This document shows, one piece after another, positions 9,454 to 18,257 of a stretch of DNA of 64,000 bases; position 1 is the first letter of the stretch; every line of letters begins with the position of its first letter. Source of the DNA: Acetobacteraceae bacterium (GTDB lineage Bacteria > Pseudomonadota > Alphaproteobacteria > Acetobacterales > Acetobacteraceae); contig CANJLW010000020.1 of NCBI GenBank assembly GCA_947475245.1, positions 1 to 64,000 on the forward strand. Reading direction: 5' to 3'. Under the pieces are notes generated by a model that did not search any database, had not been told where the DNA came from, and worked only from the letters and a program-made list of their open reading frames with translations. The position numbers and the translations under genes are program-made.

Positions 9454-9933
9454 TCAGGCTGCCGCCGGCGGGCGGACGCGGATGAAGTTTGTCGGCTTCA
9501 TGGTCAGTACCGTGTCGCCGTTCTGATTGCGCACCTCGACCAATCCGGTCACCAGACCGCGATCGGGTTTGGACCGAGACACCCGCGCCTGCACGATCGT
9601 CATCCGCACACTCAACGTATCGTTCGGGCGCACCGGGTTCGGCCAGCGGACCTCATCGATGCCAGGCGCGGCGAGACCGTTTTTCGGCAGGAAATTGGCG
9701 ACGAACAGCCGCATCATGCGCCCGACCGTATGCCAGCCGCTGGCGATCACCTCCCCAAACGGGCCGTCCTTGGCGATCGCTCGGTCGATATGCATGTCCT
9801 GCGGATCATACAGCAGGGCGAAATCGATGATTTCCTGCTCGGTGACCGTAAAGCTGCCGATGTCGAACACCGCGCCCTCGGGGTAGTGTTCGAACCAGCG
9901 TTGCGAGGGATTTTCGGGAAGCTTGGCGTTCAT
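9454..9933 (-). CDS. MaoC-family (hot-dog fold) dehydratase
   Basis: A 159-residue single hot-dog-fold protein. The motif LLYDPQDMHIDRAIAKDGPFGEVIASGWHT matches the MaoC hydratase active-site region, with the Asp-x5-His pair in YDPQDMHID. The family hydrates or dehydrates enoyl-CoA thioesters. It is divergent from the branched-chain-type ABC transporter operon and shares a 90-bp intergenic region with it. With the BzdR-like regulator at the end of that operon, the context suggests catabolism of an acyl-CoA or aromatic acid, but this is inference. Confidence 0.85.
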   Translation of the reverse strand: MNAKLPENPSQRWFEHYPEGAVFDIGSFTVTEQEIIDFALLYDPQDMHIDRAIAKDGPFGEVIASGWHTVGRMMRLFVANFLPKNGLAAPGIDEVRWPNPVRPNDTLSVRMTIVQARVSRSKPDRGLVTGLVEVRNQNGDTVLTMKPTNFIRVRPPAAA

Positions 9934-9974
9934 CGGTCAGGATTACCACACGGTTGTCGCCGGTGTCGGTAACA

Positions 9975-9988
9975 TGCGATATACTGCA
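9975..9988 (+). promoter_or_regulatory. Candidate TGCA-type operator in the MaoC/liv divergent region
   Basis: The sequence TGCG-N6-TGCA lies in the divergent intergenic region. BzdR regulators of benzoate catabolism are reported to bind direct TGCA repeats, and the liv operon ends with a BzdR-type gene. The spacer includes TATACT, which could serve as a -10 box, so binding would occlude it. It also sits inside a CATGC-N8-GCATG inverted repeat. Confidence 0.35.
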
Positions 9989-10023
9989 TGACAACGTATT
10001 GCTTAAGCAGGGGAAACCGTCCG

Positions 10024-11190
10024 ATGCGCCCATTGTCTCGCCGTTTCATGCTGGCCGGGTCCGCCGCCGCGCTGGCCACACCCGCGATCGCGCAGGGCGC
10101 ACCGCTGAAGGTCGGGCTGATGTTGCCGTTTTCCGGCACCTTCGCCGCGCTGGGGGAAAACATTGCGGCCGCCTTCGAACTCTGCCTGCAGGAGAACGGC
10201 GGCAAATTCGGCGGGCGAGCGGTGACGCTGGTGCGGCTGGACGATGAATCCGATCCCGCAAAGGCGCCGGCCAACGTCAATCGCCTGCTGGGGCGCGATA
10301 ATGTCGATGCGCTGGTCGGCACCGTGCACTCCGGCGTGGTGATGGCCCTGGTGCAGGCGGCGCGCGAAAAAGAGGTGCCGCTGTTCATCCCCAACGCCGG
10401 CAACGTCGCCGCGACGCGGGATTTGTGCTCGCCATCCGTATTCCGCTCCAGCTTCAGCAACTGGCAGCCGGCCTACGGCATGGGCAAGGCGCTGGCGGCG
10501 CGGGGCGTGAAGAAGGCGGCCTGGGTTACCTGGGATTATGCGGCGGGCCGGGAGTCGGCGGAAGGTTTCCGCGACGGCCTGAAGTCCGGCGGCGCCGAAC
10601 TGACGCAGATCCTGACGCTGCCGTTCCCCGAGACGAATTTTCAGCCGATCCTGGCGCAGTTGCCGGGTCTGGGCGTGGATGCCGTGGGCTCGTTCTTCGC
10701 GGGCGGCGGCGCGATCCAGTTCGTCAAGGACTATGCCGCGGCGGGTCTGCGCGACAAGCTGCCGCTGTGCGGCTCCGGCTTCCTGACTGAAGGCGTGTTG
10801 AAGCCGCAAGGGGCCGCGGCGGAGGGGATTCAAACCGCGCTGCATTACGGCGACGGGCTGGATAACCCCAAAAACAAGTCCTTCCGCGAAGCCTTCCAGA
10901 AGATGACCAACCGTTCGGCCGACGTGTACGCGGTGCAGGGTTACGATGCCGGACAGATGCTGGCGGTCGGGCTTGCCGGCACCAAGGGCGACGCCACGGC
11001 GATCAAGGCCTTGGGTGCGGCCATTCGCGCCGCCCGGATCGACAGCCCGCGCGGCGCGTTCACATTGTCGGCCTCGCATAATCCGATCCAGACGATCTGG
11101 CTGCGTGAGGCACGGAATGGCGAGAACCGCGTGATCGGCGCCGCCGCCGAAGCCCTGGCGGACCCCGGCACCGGCTGCAAAATGGCGTGA
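10024..11190 (+). CDS. Branched-chain amino-acid-type ABC transporter, periplasmic substrate-binding protein
   Basis: A 388-residue periplasmic binding protein of the Leu/Ile/Val (type I) family. The N terminus RPLSRRFMLAGSAAALATPAIAQG looks like a Tat-type signal (Arg pair before a hydrophobic stretch, A-x-A cleavage). The mature protein begins APLKVGLMLPFSGTFAALGENI, the family's first strand and ligand loop. ATG 10024 is chosen over 9988 because it gives this signal peptide and follows AGGGGA. It heads an operon with LivH, LivM, LivG and LivF homologues. Such proteins also bind aromatic acids or amides; the ligand is not determined. Confidence 0.9.
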   Translation: MRPLSRRFMLAGSAAALATPAIAQGAPLKVGLMLPFSGTFAALGENIAAAFELCLQENGGKFGGRAVTLVRLDDESDPAKAPANVNRLLGRDNVDALVGTVHSGVVMALVQAAREKEVPLFIPNAGNVAATRDLCSPSVFRSSFSNWQPAYGMGKALAARGVKKAAWVTWDYAAGRESAEGFRDGLKSGGAELTQILTLPFPETNFQPILAQLPGLGVDAVGSFFAGGGAIQFVKDYAAAGLRDKLPLCGSGFLTEGVLKPQGAAAEGIQTALHYGDGLDNPKNKSFREAFQKMTNRSADVYAVQGYDAGQMLAVGLAGTKGDATAIKALGAAIRAARIDSPRGAFTLSASHNPIQTIWLREARNGENRVIGAAAEALADPGTGCKMA

Positions 11191-11209
11191 TGGCGGTTCG
11201 TCCGCGCGG

Positions 11210-12079
11210 ATGACGGCGCTTGCGGGCCTGCTGGCCCAAATCCTGAACGGGATTCAGTACGGCCTGCTGCTGTTCCTGATCAGCAGCGGGCTGACGCTGA
11301 TTTTCGGCGTCATGGGCGTGATCAATCTCGCCCACGGCAGCTTGTTCATGATCGGGGCCTATCTCGCTTATGTCATCGCGTCGGTCACCGGATCGCTGTG
11401 GCTCGCCTTGCCGGCGGCGATCCTGGGCGGCGTGCTGTTCGGCGCGTTGCTGGAACGCGGGCTGTTCCGACGCTTCCGCGCGCGGGAACATCTGGATCAG
11501 GTGCTGCTGACCTTCGCGCTGATCTTGCTGTTCGAGGAAGCGCGCGCCGCGCTGCTCGACAACCAGTTCCACAGCGTGCCGGTGCCGGCGATCCTGGACT
11601 TCTCGGTCCCGGTGATCGGTGGATTCGCCTATTCGGCGTACCGGCTGGCGGTACTTGTCATTTGTCTCGGCGTCGCGGGGCTGATGGTGCTGTTCGTGGA
11701 GCGCACGAAAATCGGCTCCGCCATTCGGGCCGCGGCGGAAAAGCCGGAAATGGTCGATCTGCTGGGCATCGATGCCGGGCGGATTCACACGCTGGTGTTC
11801 GCCGCCGGGACGGCCTTGGCCATGCTGGCGGGGGCGTTGGCCGCGCCGTTGCAGTCGGTCTACCCCGGCATGGGCGACGGATTCCTCATCCTCTCCTTCA
11901 TCGTCGTCGTCATCGGCGGGCTTGGCTCCATCGCCGGTGCATTCTGGTCCGCGCTGTTGATCGGGCTGATCGACACATTGGGTAAGGCCTATGTGCCGCA
12001 GGCGGCGGGCATCGCGGTTTGCGCGCTGATGGCCGTTGTCCTGCTGTGGCGGCCGACCGGGCTGTTTTCCCGCGCATGA
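11210..12079 (+). CDS. livH: Branched-chain-type ABC transporter permease LivH
   Basis: A 289-residue inner-membrane permease of the LivH family, starting with the ILNGIQYGLLLFLISSGLTLIFGVMGVINLAHGSLFMIGAYLA block typical of this subunit. About eight hydrophobic segments are visible. The cytoplasmic loop with ERTKIGSAIRAAAEKPEMVDLLGI is the ATPase-coupling region. It begins 19 bp after the binding-protein gene and its stop overlaps the LivM start (ATGA). It pairs with LivM to form the transmembrane channel. Confidence 0.93.
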   Translation: MTALAGLLAQILNGIQYGLLLFLISSGLTLIFGVMGVINLAHGSLFMIGAYLAYVIASVTGSLWLALPAAILGGVLFGALLERGLFRRFRAREHLDQVLLTFALILLFEEARAALLDNQFHSVPVPAILDFSVPVIGGFAYSAYRLAVLVICLGVAGLMVLFVERTKIGSAIRAAAEKPEMVDLLGIDAGRIHTLVFAAGTALAMLAGALAAPLQSVYPGMGDGFLILSFIVVVIGGLGSIAGAFWSALLIGLIDTLGKAYVPQAAGIAVCALMAVVLLWRPTGLFSRA

Positions 12080-13002
12080 CCCTTACCGGTGCTCGCGGCA
12101 ATCTGATGCTCGCTCTAGGCGCGCTGGCGGTGGCGTCGATGCCGCTGTGGGCGACGCCGTATCACATGCAGCTTGCGTCCACCGCGCTGATCGCGGCGAT
12201 GTTCGCGCTCAGCCTGCAGGTGCTGGTCGGCGGGGTCGGCCTGGTTAGCCTTGCGCATGCCGGATTTTACGGGCTGGGCGCGTATAGCGTGTACCTGCTG
12301 GGCCTGCCGAAGCTGGGACTGTCGGTGGCGGTGACGCTGCCGGCGGCGATCCTGCTGTCGGGTGGGGCGGCGCTGGCGATCGGCGCGCTGGCGCTGCGCA
12401 CCAAGGGCTTTTTCTTTCTGATGGCGACGCTCGCCTTTGGGCAGATGCTGTTCTTTCTGTTCCACGACACGCCGCTGGGCGGCGGGGCGGACGGTGTGTT
12501 CATCCAGCGGCCGCCCATCGGGATCACGCTGAGCCGAGGGAACCGGCCGACGGTGCTGTTGCTGGTGAATTTGGGGACGCTGACGGCGATGTACGCGGCG
12601 CTGTGGTGGCTGATGCGCACGCTGTTCGGGCGGGCGTTGCTGGGGATCAAGGCGAACGAGCATCGCATGGCGGCGATGGGCCACGATGTGCAGGGTCTGA
12701 AGCTCGCCGCTTTTACCGTGGCCGGCGCGCTGGCGGGCGTCGCGGGCCACATGGCAGCGCTGACCGATGCCTTCGTCAGCCCCGAACTGCTGGGCTGGCA
12801 CCGATCGGCGGAGGCGCTGTTGATGGTGCTGCTGGGCGGCATCGGCGCGCTGCACGGTCCGATATTGGGGGCCTTTGCGCTGACGCTGGTGCAAGAGGCC
12901 GGGCAGATGCTGACCGAACGTCAGCGCCTGGTCGAAGGCGGGGTGATCCTGGCCGCGGTGCTGCTGTTGCGCCACGGCCTGGCGGGCGGGCGCGGCCGAT
13001 GA
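12076..13002 (+). CDS. livM: Branched-chain-type ABC transporter permease LivM
   Basis: A 308-residue permease of the LivM family with alternating hydrophobic segments. The signature segments are SLQVLVGGVGLVSLAHAGFYGLGAY and the C-terminal LLGGIGALHGPILGA. ATG 12076 overlaps the LivH stop as ATGA; the frame could start at 12019, but the overlap and homology favour 12076. The coupling loop FGRALLGIKANEHRMAAMGHDV faces LivG/LivF. The 3' end overlaps the LivG start as ATGA. Confidence 0.92.
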   Translation: MTLTGARGNLMLALGALAVASMPLWATPYHMQLASTALIAAMFALSLQVLVGGVGLVSLAHAGFYGLGAYSVYLLGLPKLGLSVAVTLPAAILLSGGAALAIGALALRTKGFFFLMATLAFGQMLFFLFHDTPLGGGADGVFIQRPPIGITLSRGNRPTVLLLVNLGTLTAMYAALWWLMRTLFGRALLGIKANEHRMAAMGHDVQGLKLAAFTVAGALAGVAGHMAALTDAFVSPELLGWHRSAEALLMVLLGGIGALHGPILGAFALTLVQEAGQMLTERQRLVEGGVILAAVLLLRHGLAGGRGR

Positions 13003-13726
13003 TGCGCGCCGAAGGTCTGACCCGGCGCTTCGGCGGGTTGCTGGCGGTGCGCGACGTGTCGCTGGACCTGCGCGTCGGCGTGCTGCACGCGGTGATCGGG
13101 CCCAACGGGGCCGGCAAAAGCACCCTGGTCAACCTGCTGTCCGGCGAATTGCGCCCGACGGAGGGCAGCATTCACCTGAACGGCGCCGACGTGACGGATT
13201 GGCCGAACTGGCGGCGCGCGCGGGCCGGCATCGGGCGCACGTTTCAGCGTACCAACGTGATGCCCGCCATGACCGTACTGGAAAACACCCGCCTGGGCGC
13301 GCAAGCCCAGGGTGCGTCGGGCTTGGGCCTGCTGTCGGCGGGCCGAACGACGACGGAGGCCGCGGCGCGGGCCGCGCTGGATCGCGTCGGGCTGTCGCGG
13401 GCCGCCGCGACCGTGGCCGGCAACCTGAGCCACGGCGAACAGCGTCAACTCGAAATCGCCATGGCGCTGGCGGGGCAACCCACGGTGCTGCTGCTGGACG
13501 AACCCTTGGCGGGCATGGGGGCGGAGGAAAGCGCGCCGATCGCCGCGTTGCTGCGCGTTCTCGCCGGCGATCACGCGGTGCTGCTGATCGAACACGACAT
13601 GGACGTGGTCTTCGCCGTGGCCGATGTGCTGACGGTGATGGTGGACGGACGTGTCCTGGAAGCGGGGACGCCGGCGGAAATCCGCGCCTCCGCCGCCGTG
13701 CGCGATGCCTATCTGGGGCATGAGGC

Positions 13727-13730
<4 letters not shown>
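12999..13730 (+). CDS. livG: Branched-chain-type ABC transporter ATPase LivG
   Basis: A 243-residue ABC ATPase. Walker A GPNGAGKST is at residues 34-42, the signature is LSHGEQRQLEIAMAL, and Walker B is VLLLDEPLAGM. The extra loop GRTFQRTNVMPAMTVLENT after the Walker A region is typical of LivG. The signature has LSHGE instead of LSGGE, which is common in LivG. Two tandem ATG codons (12999, 13002) could start it; 12999 gives the ATGA overlap with livM. Confidence 0.93.
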
Positions 13731-14442
<712 letters not shown>

Positions 14443-14446
<4 letters not shown>

Positions 14447-15249
14447 GCAACCGCGCGCCCGCCGAGGACGACCGGCTTTTTCTGCGCGCCCTCGGCGTCC
14501 GCCTGCGGACCTGGCGCGCGCGTCGGGGCATGACCCGCAAAATTCTGGCGCGGCGGTCCGGCATATCCGAACGCTATATCTCCGCGATGGAAGTCGGCGC
14601 GGGCAACGGATCGATCCTGCTGCTGCGCGCAATGGCGGCCACGCTGAACATCGACCTGCGCACGCTGCTGGAAGACGAACCTCCGCCGCCCGATCCCACC
14701 GAACGCCTGTCGGGACACGAGCGGCGGATCGCGTTGATCGGGCTGCGCGGGGCGGGGAAATCGACCCTGGGTCCGTTGCTGGCGGAGAAGCTGGCGGTGC
14801 CGTTCGTCGAGTTGGATCGGGAGATCGAGCGCGAGGCCGGGCTGGACCTGGGCGCGATCATGGAACTGCATGGCCAGGCCGGATTTCGCCGGATGGAACG
14901 GACGGTCCTGGATCGCACGATCGCCGCGTATTCGGCCTGCGTGATCGCCGCCGGGGGCGGCATCGTCGCCGAACCCGGCAGCTACGCCGCGCTGCGCGCC
15001 GCCTGCGTTACGGTCTGGGTCCGCGCGACGCCGGAAGATCACATGCGTCGGGTCACCGAGCAGGGCGACCTGCGCCCGATGCACGCCAATCGCCAGGCCA
15101 TGGCCGATTTGCGCGCGATCCTGGACAGCCGCGAGGCGCTGTATGCCAAGGCGGACCATCAACTGGAGACGTCCGGGCGGAGCGTTACGGAATGCGTCGC
15201 GTCCCTGATCGCGATCGCCGCCCCCGCGGACGGAATATCCACATGGTAA
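14443..15249 (+). CDS. BzdR/BoxR-type transcriptional regulator (HTH plus shikimate-kinase-like domain)
   Basis: A 268-residue fusion. Residues 12-75 form an XRE-type helix-turn-helix (GVRLRTWRARRGMTRKILARRSGISERYISAMEVG). A proline-rich linker near 79-87 leads to a shikimate-kinase-fold domain with Walker A GLRGAGKST at 100-108 and ELDREIEREAGLDLGAIMELHG. This architecture is that of BzdR/BoxR, where the kinase-like domain senses benzoyl-CoA and relieves repression. Here it is the last gene of a liv-type operon (ATGA overlap with livF) and no benzoyl-CoA oxidation genes are visible. It probably controls that transporter, and perhaps maoC, in response to an aromatic acyl-CoA. Confidence 0.85.
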
Positions 15250-15420
15250 ATATCTGATTAATCCCGATTTTACGGTAATTCACGCTTTTTAGCCCCGATC
15301 CGGTTCCGAAATCACGATGCGCGGCCTTACCGCGCTGCCTTGGTATGCGCGACAGTGCGCTCGACACATTTCGTCGCACACAGCCGGACATCCGGCGCAT
15401 CGGACCGAGGGAGATACATC

Positions 15421-15891
15421 ATGATCGAACGGGTATCTGTGCTGGAACTGGAAGACTCCGCGCTGTTTCCGCGGTTGGCGCCGGAAATGCCGCCGACGCT
15501 GATGATCGTCAGCGACGACTTCCATCTGACGACGGCGATGGAGGTGATTTGCGACTTCCTCGGCCTGGGGATCGAGCAAATCCCGACCGAGGGCGATGCC
15601 GTGCGGATGGCGCGGGATTTTCGTCCGGTCGCGATCATGGTCTCGGCGGAGGGCGAGGGTCAGGACGGGTTCCATGTGATGAAGGGCGTCGCCGAGATCG
15701 ATCCCGACATGCCGATCATGCTGTTGACCGGCGACGACCCCGCAATGATGGGGGCCGCCGATGCGATCGAGTCGCTTTTCGGACTGACCGCGGTGACGAA
15801 GACTCCGGGGCTGCCGTCGGTGGGCGAGATCGTCGATTTCCTGTTCCGCGCCGGTCGCCGGGGCGGATGGTTCCGGGCGATGCAGGCCTGA
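15421..15891 (+). CDS. Orphan receiver-like protein lacking the phospho-acceptor aspartate
   Basis: A 156-residue stand-alone receiver-fold protein. The acidic pair D32-D33 (IVSDD), the T/S position in LLTGDD (near T103) and the lysine K127 in AVTKTPG fit a CheY-like fold. At the third strand, AIMVSAEGEGQDG has serine (S75) where the phosphorylated Asp should be. It therefore probably cannot be phosphorylated in the usual way and may be a constitutive or protein-binding pseudo-receiver. The start at 15421 follows GGGAGA at 6-11 bases; the longer frame back to 15340 is not conserved-looking. No histidine kinase is adjacent. Confidence 0.65.
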   Translation: MIERVSVLELEDSALFPRLAPEMPPTLMIVSDDFHLTTAMEVICDFLGLGIEQIPTEGDAVRMARDFRPVAIMVSAEGEGQDGFHVMKGVAEIDPDMPIMLLTGDDPAMMGAADAIESLFGLTAVTKTPGLPSVGEIVDFLFRAGRRGGWFRAMQA

Positions 15892-15973
15892 GCGGGGCTT
15901 GGGGTGGAGGCGGGTGGGTGCAATTGCATCGTGCCCGTCGCATCCCTACCTTGGCGGACAGGAGACCACCGCC

Positions 15974-16543
15974 ATGCCGACGTCCGGCTATACCCCTCGT
16001 GAAGCGGCCGCCATGTCCGGCGTAAAATTGTCGGCGGTGCGGAAGGCGATCGCCTCCCGCCAGCTTCCCGCGCGTCTCGACCGAAAGACGCACCGTCGCC
16101 AGTTGGATGAGACCGCTCTGTTGGCGCTCGCGTTGGTGCGGTCGCTGCCGGCGACCTTGCGGCTTTCGCACGGCGACGCCTGGCGACTGTTGAATTCGGC
16201 GTTGGAGTCCGGCGATGCCTCCACCGTCTCCATCGGAGAGTGGGTGCAAATCGACGCGGGCAAGGCATTGTCCGGGGTGCGCCGCCGCATGGCTTTGTAT
16301 GAGCGCGCGCGGGAACGGATCGTCAGTAATCCCGACATCATGGGCGGGATGGCGACAATCCGGGGCACGCGGATAACGGCGGAAGCGATCCTCGGCCGGA
16401 TCGCCGCGGGCGATACCGTGCAGAGCATTGTCGAGGACTATCCGTATCTCGATCCGGACACCATCGAGTGCGCGGCGATTTACGCGGCGGCCAATCCATC
16501 GCGCGGCAGACCCGCCGGGAAGACGTGGCGCCACGCTTCCTGA
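15974..16543 (+). CDS. DUF433-domain antitoxin
   Basis: A 189-residue protein with a DUF433 domain at about residues 110-175. The core is IVSNPDIMGGMATIRGTRITAEAILGRIAAGDTVQSIVEDYPYLDPDTIECAAIYA. The N-terminal part (residues 1-60) resembles a MerR/excisionase-like helix-turn-helix (YTPREAAAMSGVKLSAVRKAIASRQLPA). DUF433 proteins are the antitoxins paired with PIN-like DUF5615 toxins. An AGGAGA ribosome-binding site precedes ATG 15974. The next frame overlaps its 3' end and begins like a DUF5615 toxin but is broken. Confidence 0.8.
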   Translation: MPTSGYTPREAAAMSGVKLSAVRKAIASRQLPARLDRKTHRRQLDETALLALALVRSLPATLRLSHGDAWRLLNSALESGDASTVSIGEWVQIDAGKALSGVRRRMALYERARERIVSNPDIMGGMATIRGTRITAEAILGRIAAGDTVQSIVEDYPYLDPDTIECAAIYAAANPSRGRPAGKTWRHAS

Positions 16544-16725
16544 TCGACGAGAATCTCTCGCCGATGTTGGCCTCGCATCTCCGGCACGTGCACGGGTACG
16601 ACGCGGGGTCTGTTGTATCGGCAGGCGTTCCAACAATCCCAGCAGTACGCCTCCCCCGCAACGCGGGAGAGGCGTTCGTAACGACTACAGTTCCAAACGA
16701 TAGAACCGCGCGGCGGTGCCGCTGA
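16525..16725 (+). pseudogene. Truncated DUF5615 PIN-like toxin
   Basis: From the GTG at 16525 the frame reads APRFLIDENLSPMLASHLRHVHGYDAGSVVSAGV, a DUF5615 N terminus including the DEN catalytic acidic segment. It is followed within the same frame by unrelated residues and a stop at 16725. An intact toxin would be about 110-120 residues; only the first 34 or so look homologous. The break coincides with an inserted hairpin at 16647-16675. It overlaps the antitoxin stop by 19 bases, the usual layout of this pair. The toxin is probably dead; the antitoxin may be retained. Confidence 0.65.
16647..16675. terminator. Hairpin at the amidohydrolase/DUF5615 junction
   Basis: A 13-bp stem with one mismatch and a 3-base loop (ACGCCTCCCCCGC ... 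GCGGGAGAGGCGT). It lies 10 bases past the stop of the minus-strand amidohydrolase and inside the broken DUF5615 frame, and it resembles the hairpin at 49-69. It has no clear T-tract, so it may be a bidirectional terminator or a dispersed element. Confidence 0.5.
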
Positions 16726-17728
16726 ACAGATCGGCTTTCTCGCTCGCGCTCGCGCCTTTCGCCATGATTTTGCAGGCGTTCCAGTAAGCCGCGTAGCTGT
16801 AAGACCCCTTATCGACGGGGAAGTTGCTTTCGAACATGCAACGCGACGCGCCGAATGCCTCGATGCAGGTTTCAACATAGGGGGTCCAGGCGGCGGCGAG
16901 TTCCGCCGACGTCGGGGGATCGACTTTCTCGTGGAAATCCCACCCATTGATTCGCATCGCCATGCCGCCGAGCTTGACGACGACGTTGGGGCATAGGGCG
17001 ATGTCGCGGATGGATTTGGACCATGCGGCGAAGACTTCCTCCCGCCGCCCGGCATAGGAACCGATGGCGAGCGGTCCGCCAATGTGGTTCAGACAGATGC
17101 CGGTGCCGGGGAATGCCCGCGCCAGCGCGGCGACATCGCCGATTTGCGGGTGGTACAGCCAGGCGTCAAAGGTCAGGTTCAGCGGGGCAAGCTGCGCGAA
17201 GCCCTCGCGAAAGGTTTTGTCGAACATCAGCCCCGGCGGCGGGGTATAGGCCGGGTTCATCAGGGTGGGATCGGGATCGTATGCGGTGATGTGGCGGATG
17301 CCGCGGAAGCGCCCGCCGCCGGCGCGGATATGCGCTTCAAGCACGGCCGCGGCCGCGGCGCCGTTGCGCAGATCGACATGGCCGACGATGCCGGCATTGA
17401 CCTTGGTATGGCCGTAGCCGCCGGACGCGCTCATGGCCGCGACGCCGTTGCAGAACTCGGTCTCGCCGACCGGGCGGAAGGCTTCGGGTCCGCCGGCGCG
17501 ATGCATGGAGCGGCATTGGACGAAAACGGTGCCGACGATGTTATGGCCGGAATTGGTGTCGGCCAGCAGGTCGTCGAGCATATAGGTCCAGTCCGGCCGT
17601 TCCCACAGATGGTGGTGGGGATCGACGATCGGCAGGTCGGGTTCCAGGATGGTTTCGGTGCGGCGGGCAAGCCACTCGTCGCGCACGACCAGATAGGGCG
17701 AATGCGCGGGTTGGGTTGTTGTGCTCAT
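16685..17728 (-). CDS. Amidohydrolase family protein (amidohydrolase 2, TIM-barrel)
   Basis: A 347-residue metal-dependent hydrolase of the amidohydrolase-2 family (Pfam PF04909 type). The N-terminal DPHHHLWERP holds the metal-binding His pair. Further segments are RGIRHITAYD, CLNHIGGP and the C-terminal SRCMFESNFPVDKGSYSY, all typical of these lactonase-like enzymes. The start at 17728 (MSTTTQPAHSPY) is chosen; the longer frame to 17866 has a non-homologous leader. It is the last gene of the minus-strand run, 85 bp after the GNAT gene and separated by a small hairpin, so it may have its own promoter. Substrate unknown. Confidence 0.88.
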   Translation of the reverse strand: MSTTTQPAHSPYLVVRDEWLARRTETILEPDLPIVDPHHHLWERPDWTYMLDDLLADTNSGHNIVGTVFVQCRSMHRAGGPEAFRPVGETEFCNGVAAMSASGGYGHTKVNAGIVGHVDLRNGAAAAAVLEAHIRAGGGRFRGIRHITAYDPDPTLMNPAYTPPPGLMFDKTFREGFAQLAPLNLTFDAWLYHPQIGDVAALARAFPGTGICLNHIGGPLAIGSYAGRREEVFAAWSKSIRDIALCPNVVVKLGGMAMRINGWDFHEKVDPPTSAELAAAWTPYVETCIEAFGASRCMFESNFPVDKGSYSYAAYWNACKIMAKGASASEKADLFSGTAARFYRLEL

Positions 17729-17762
17729 GGTCTGTTGGCTCCGTATCCTCGGCGCGTAGAGC

Positions 17763-17777
17763 ACCCGGTTTCCGGGT
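17763..17777 (-). terminator. Small hairpin downstream of the GNAT gene
   Basis: A perfect 6-bp GC-rich stem (ACCCGG/CCGGGT) with a 3-base loop lies about 36 bases after the GNAT stop. There is no T-tract. A weak candidate terminator of the ppx-GNAT run. Confidence 0.3.
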
Positions 17778-17813
17778 CGGACGCAAGGTTCGGGGGCGAC
17801 AATGGCGGCGGGA

Positions 17814-18257
17814 TTACGCCAGTGGTTTGGCCATGTATATGCGATCAAAGCCTTTTTCACTGACACGGGCGGTTTCGACGTAGCCGATGCGGGTGTAGAG
17901 GGCGATGTTTTCGGTCATCAGGACATGGGTGTACAGGCGGATTTCGCGATGACCGCGATGCTTGGCCTCGGCTTCCGCGAACCGCAGCAGCGCGCGTCCG
18001 TGGCCCTTGCCGTGGCGGTCGGGCGGCACGGCGATATTGTCCAACAGGCACCCGTCGGGCGTATCGAACAGCACGAGCACGCCGGTTAATGCCCCCGCCT
18101 CCTCGCTGACCCAGACACAGTGTTCGGCGATTCGGGCGGCGTAATCGTCCGTCATCGGGCCGGGCGGTTTGCCGATCCGCGCGATATAGGGGCGGTAGGC
18201 GGCATCGACGATTGCGGCGACGGCGTCGGCTTCATCCAGGTGGGCGAGCCGGATCAC
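17814..18257 (-). CDS. GNAT-family N-acetyltransferase
   Basis: A 147-residue GNAT acetyltransferase. The acetyl-CoA loop is VPPDRHGKGHGRALLRFAEAEA (R-x-x-G-x-G), and the C-terminal NIALYTRIGYVETARVSEKGFDRIYMAKPL is the usual last strand and helix. The start is the GTG at 18257, which overlaps the ppx stop as GTGA; the longer frame extending to 18755 is an artefact of the overlapping ppx gene. Coupling to ppx suggests joint expression, but no functional link is known. Target (amine, protein N terminus or small molecule) undetermined. Confidence 0.85.
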   Translation of the reverse strand: MIRLAHLDEADAVAAIVDAAYRPYIARIGKPPGPMTDDYAARIAEHCVWVSEEAGALTGVLVLFDTPDGCLLDNIAVPPDRHGKGHGRALLRFAEAEAKHRGHREIRLYTHVLMTENIALYTRIGYVETARVSEKGFDRIYMAKPLA

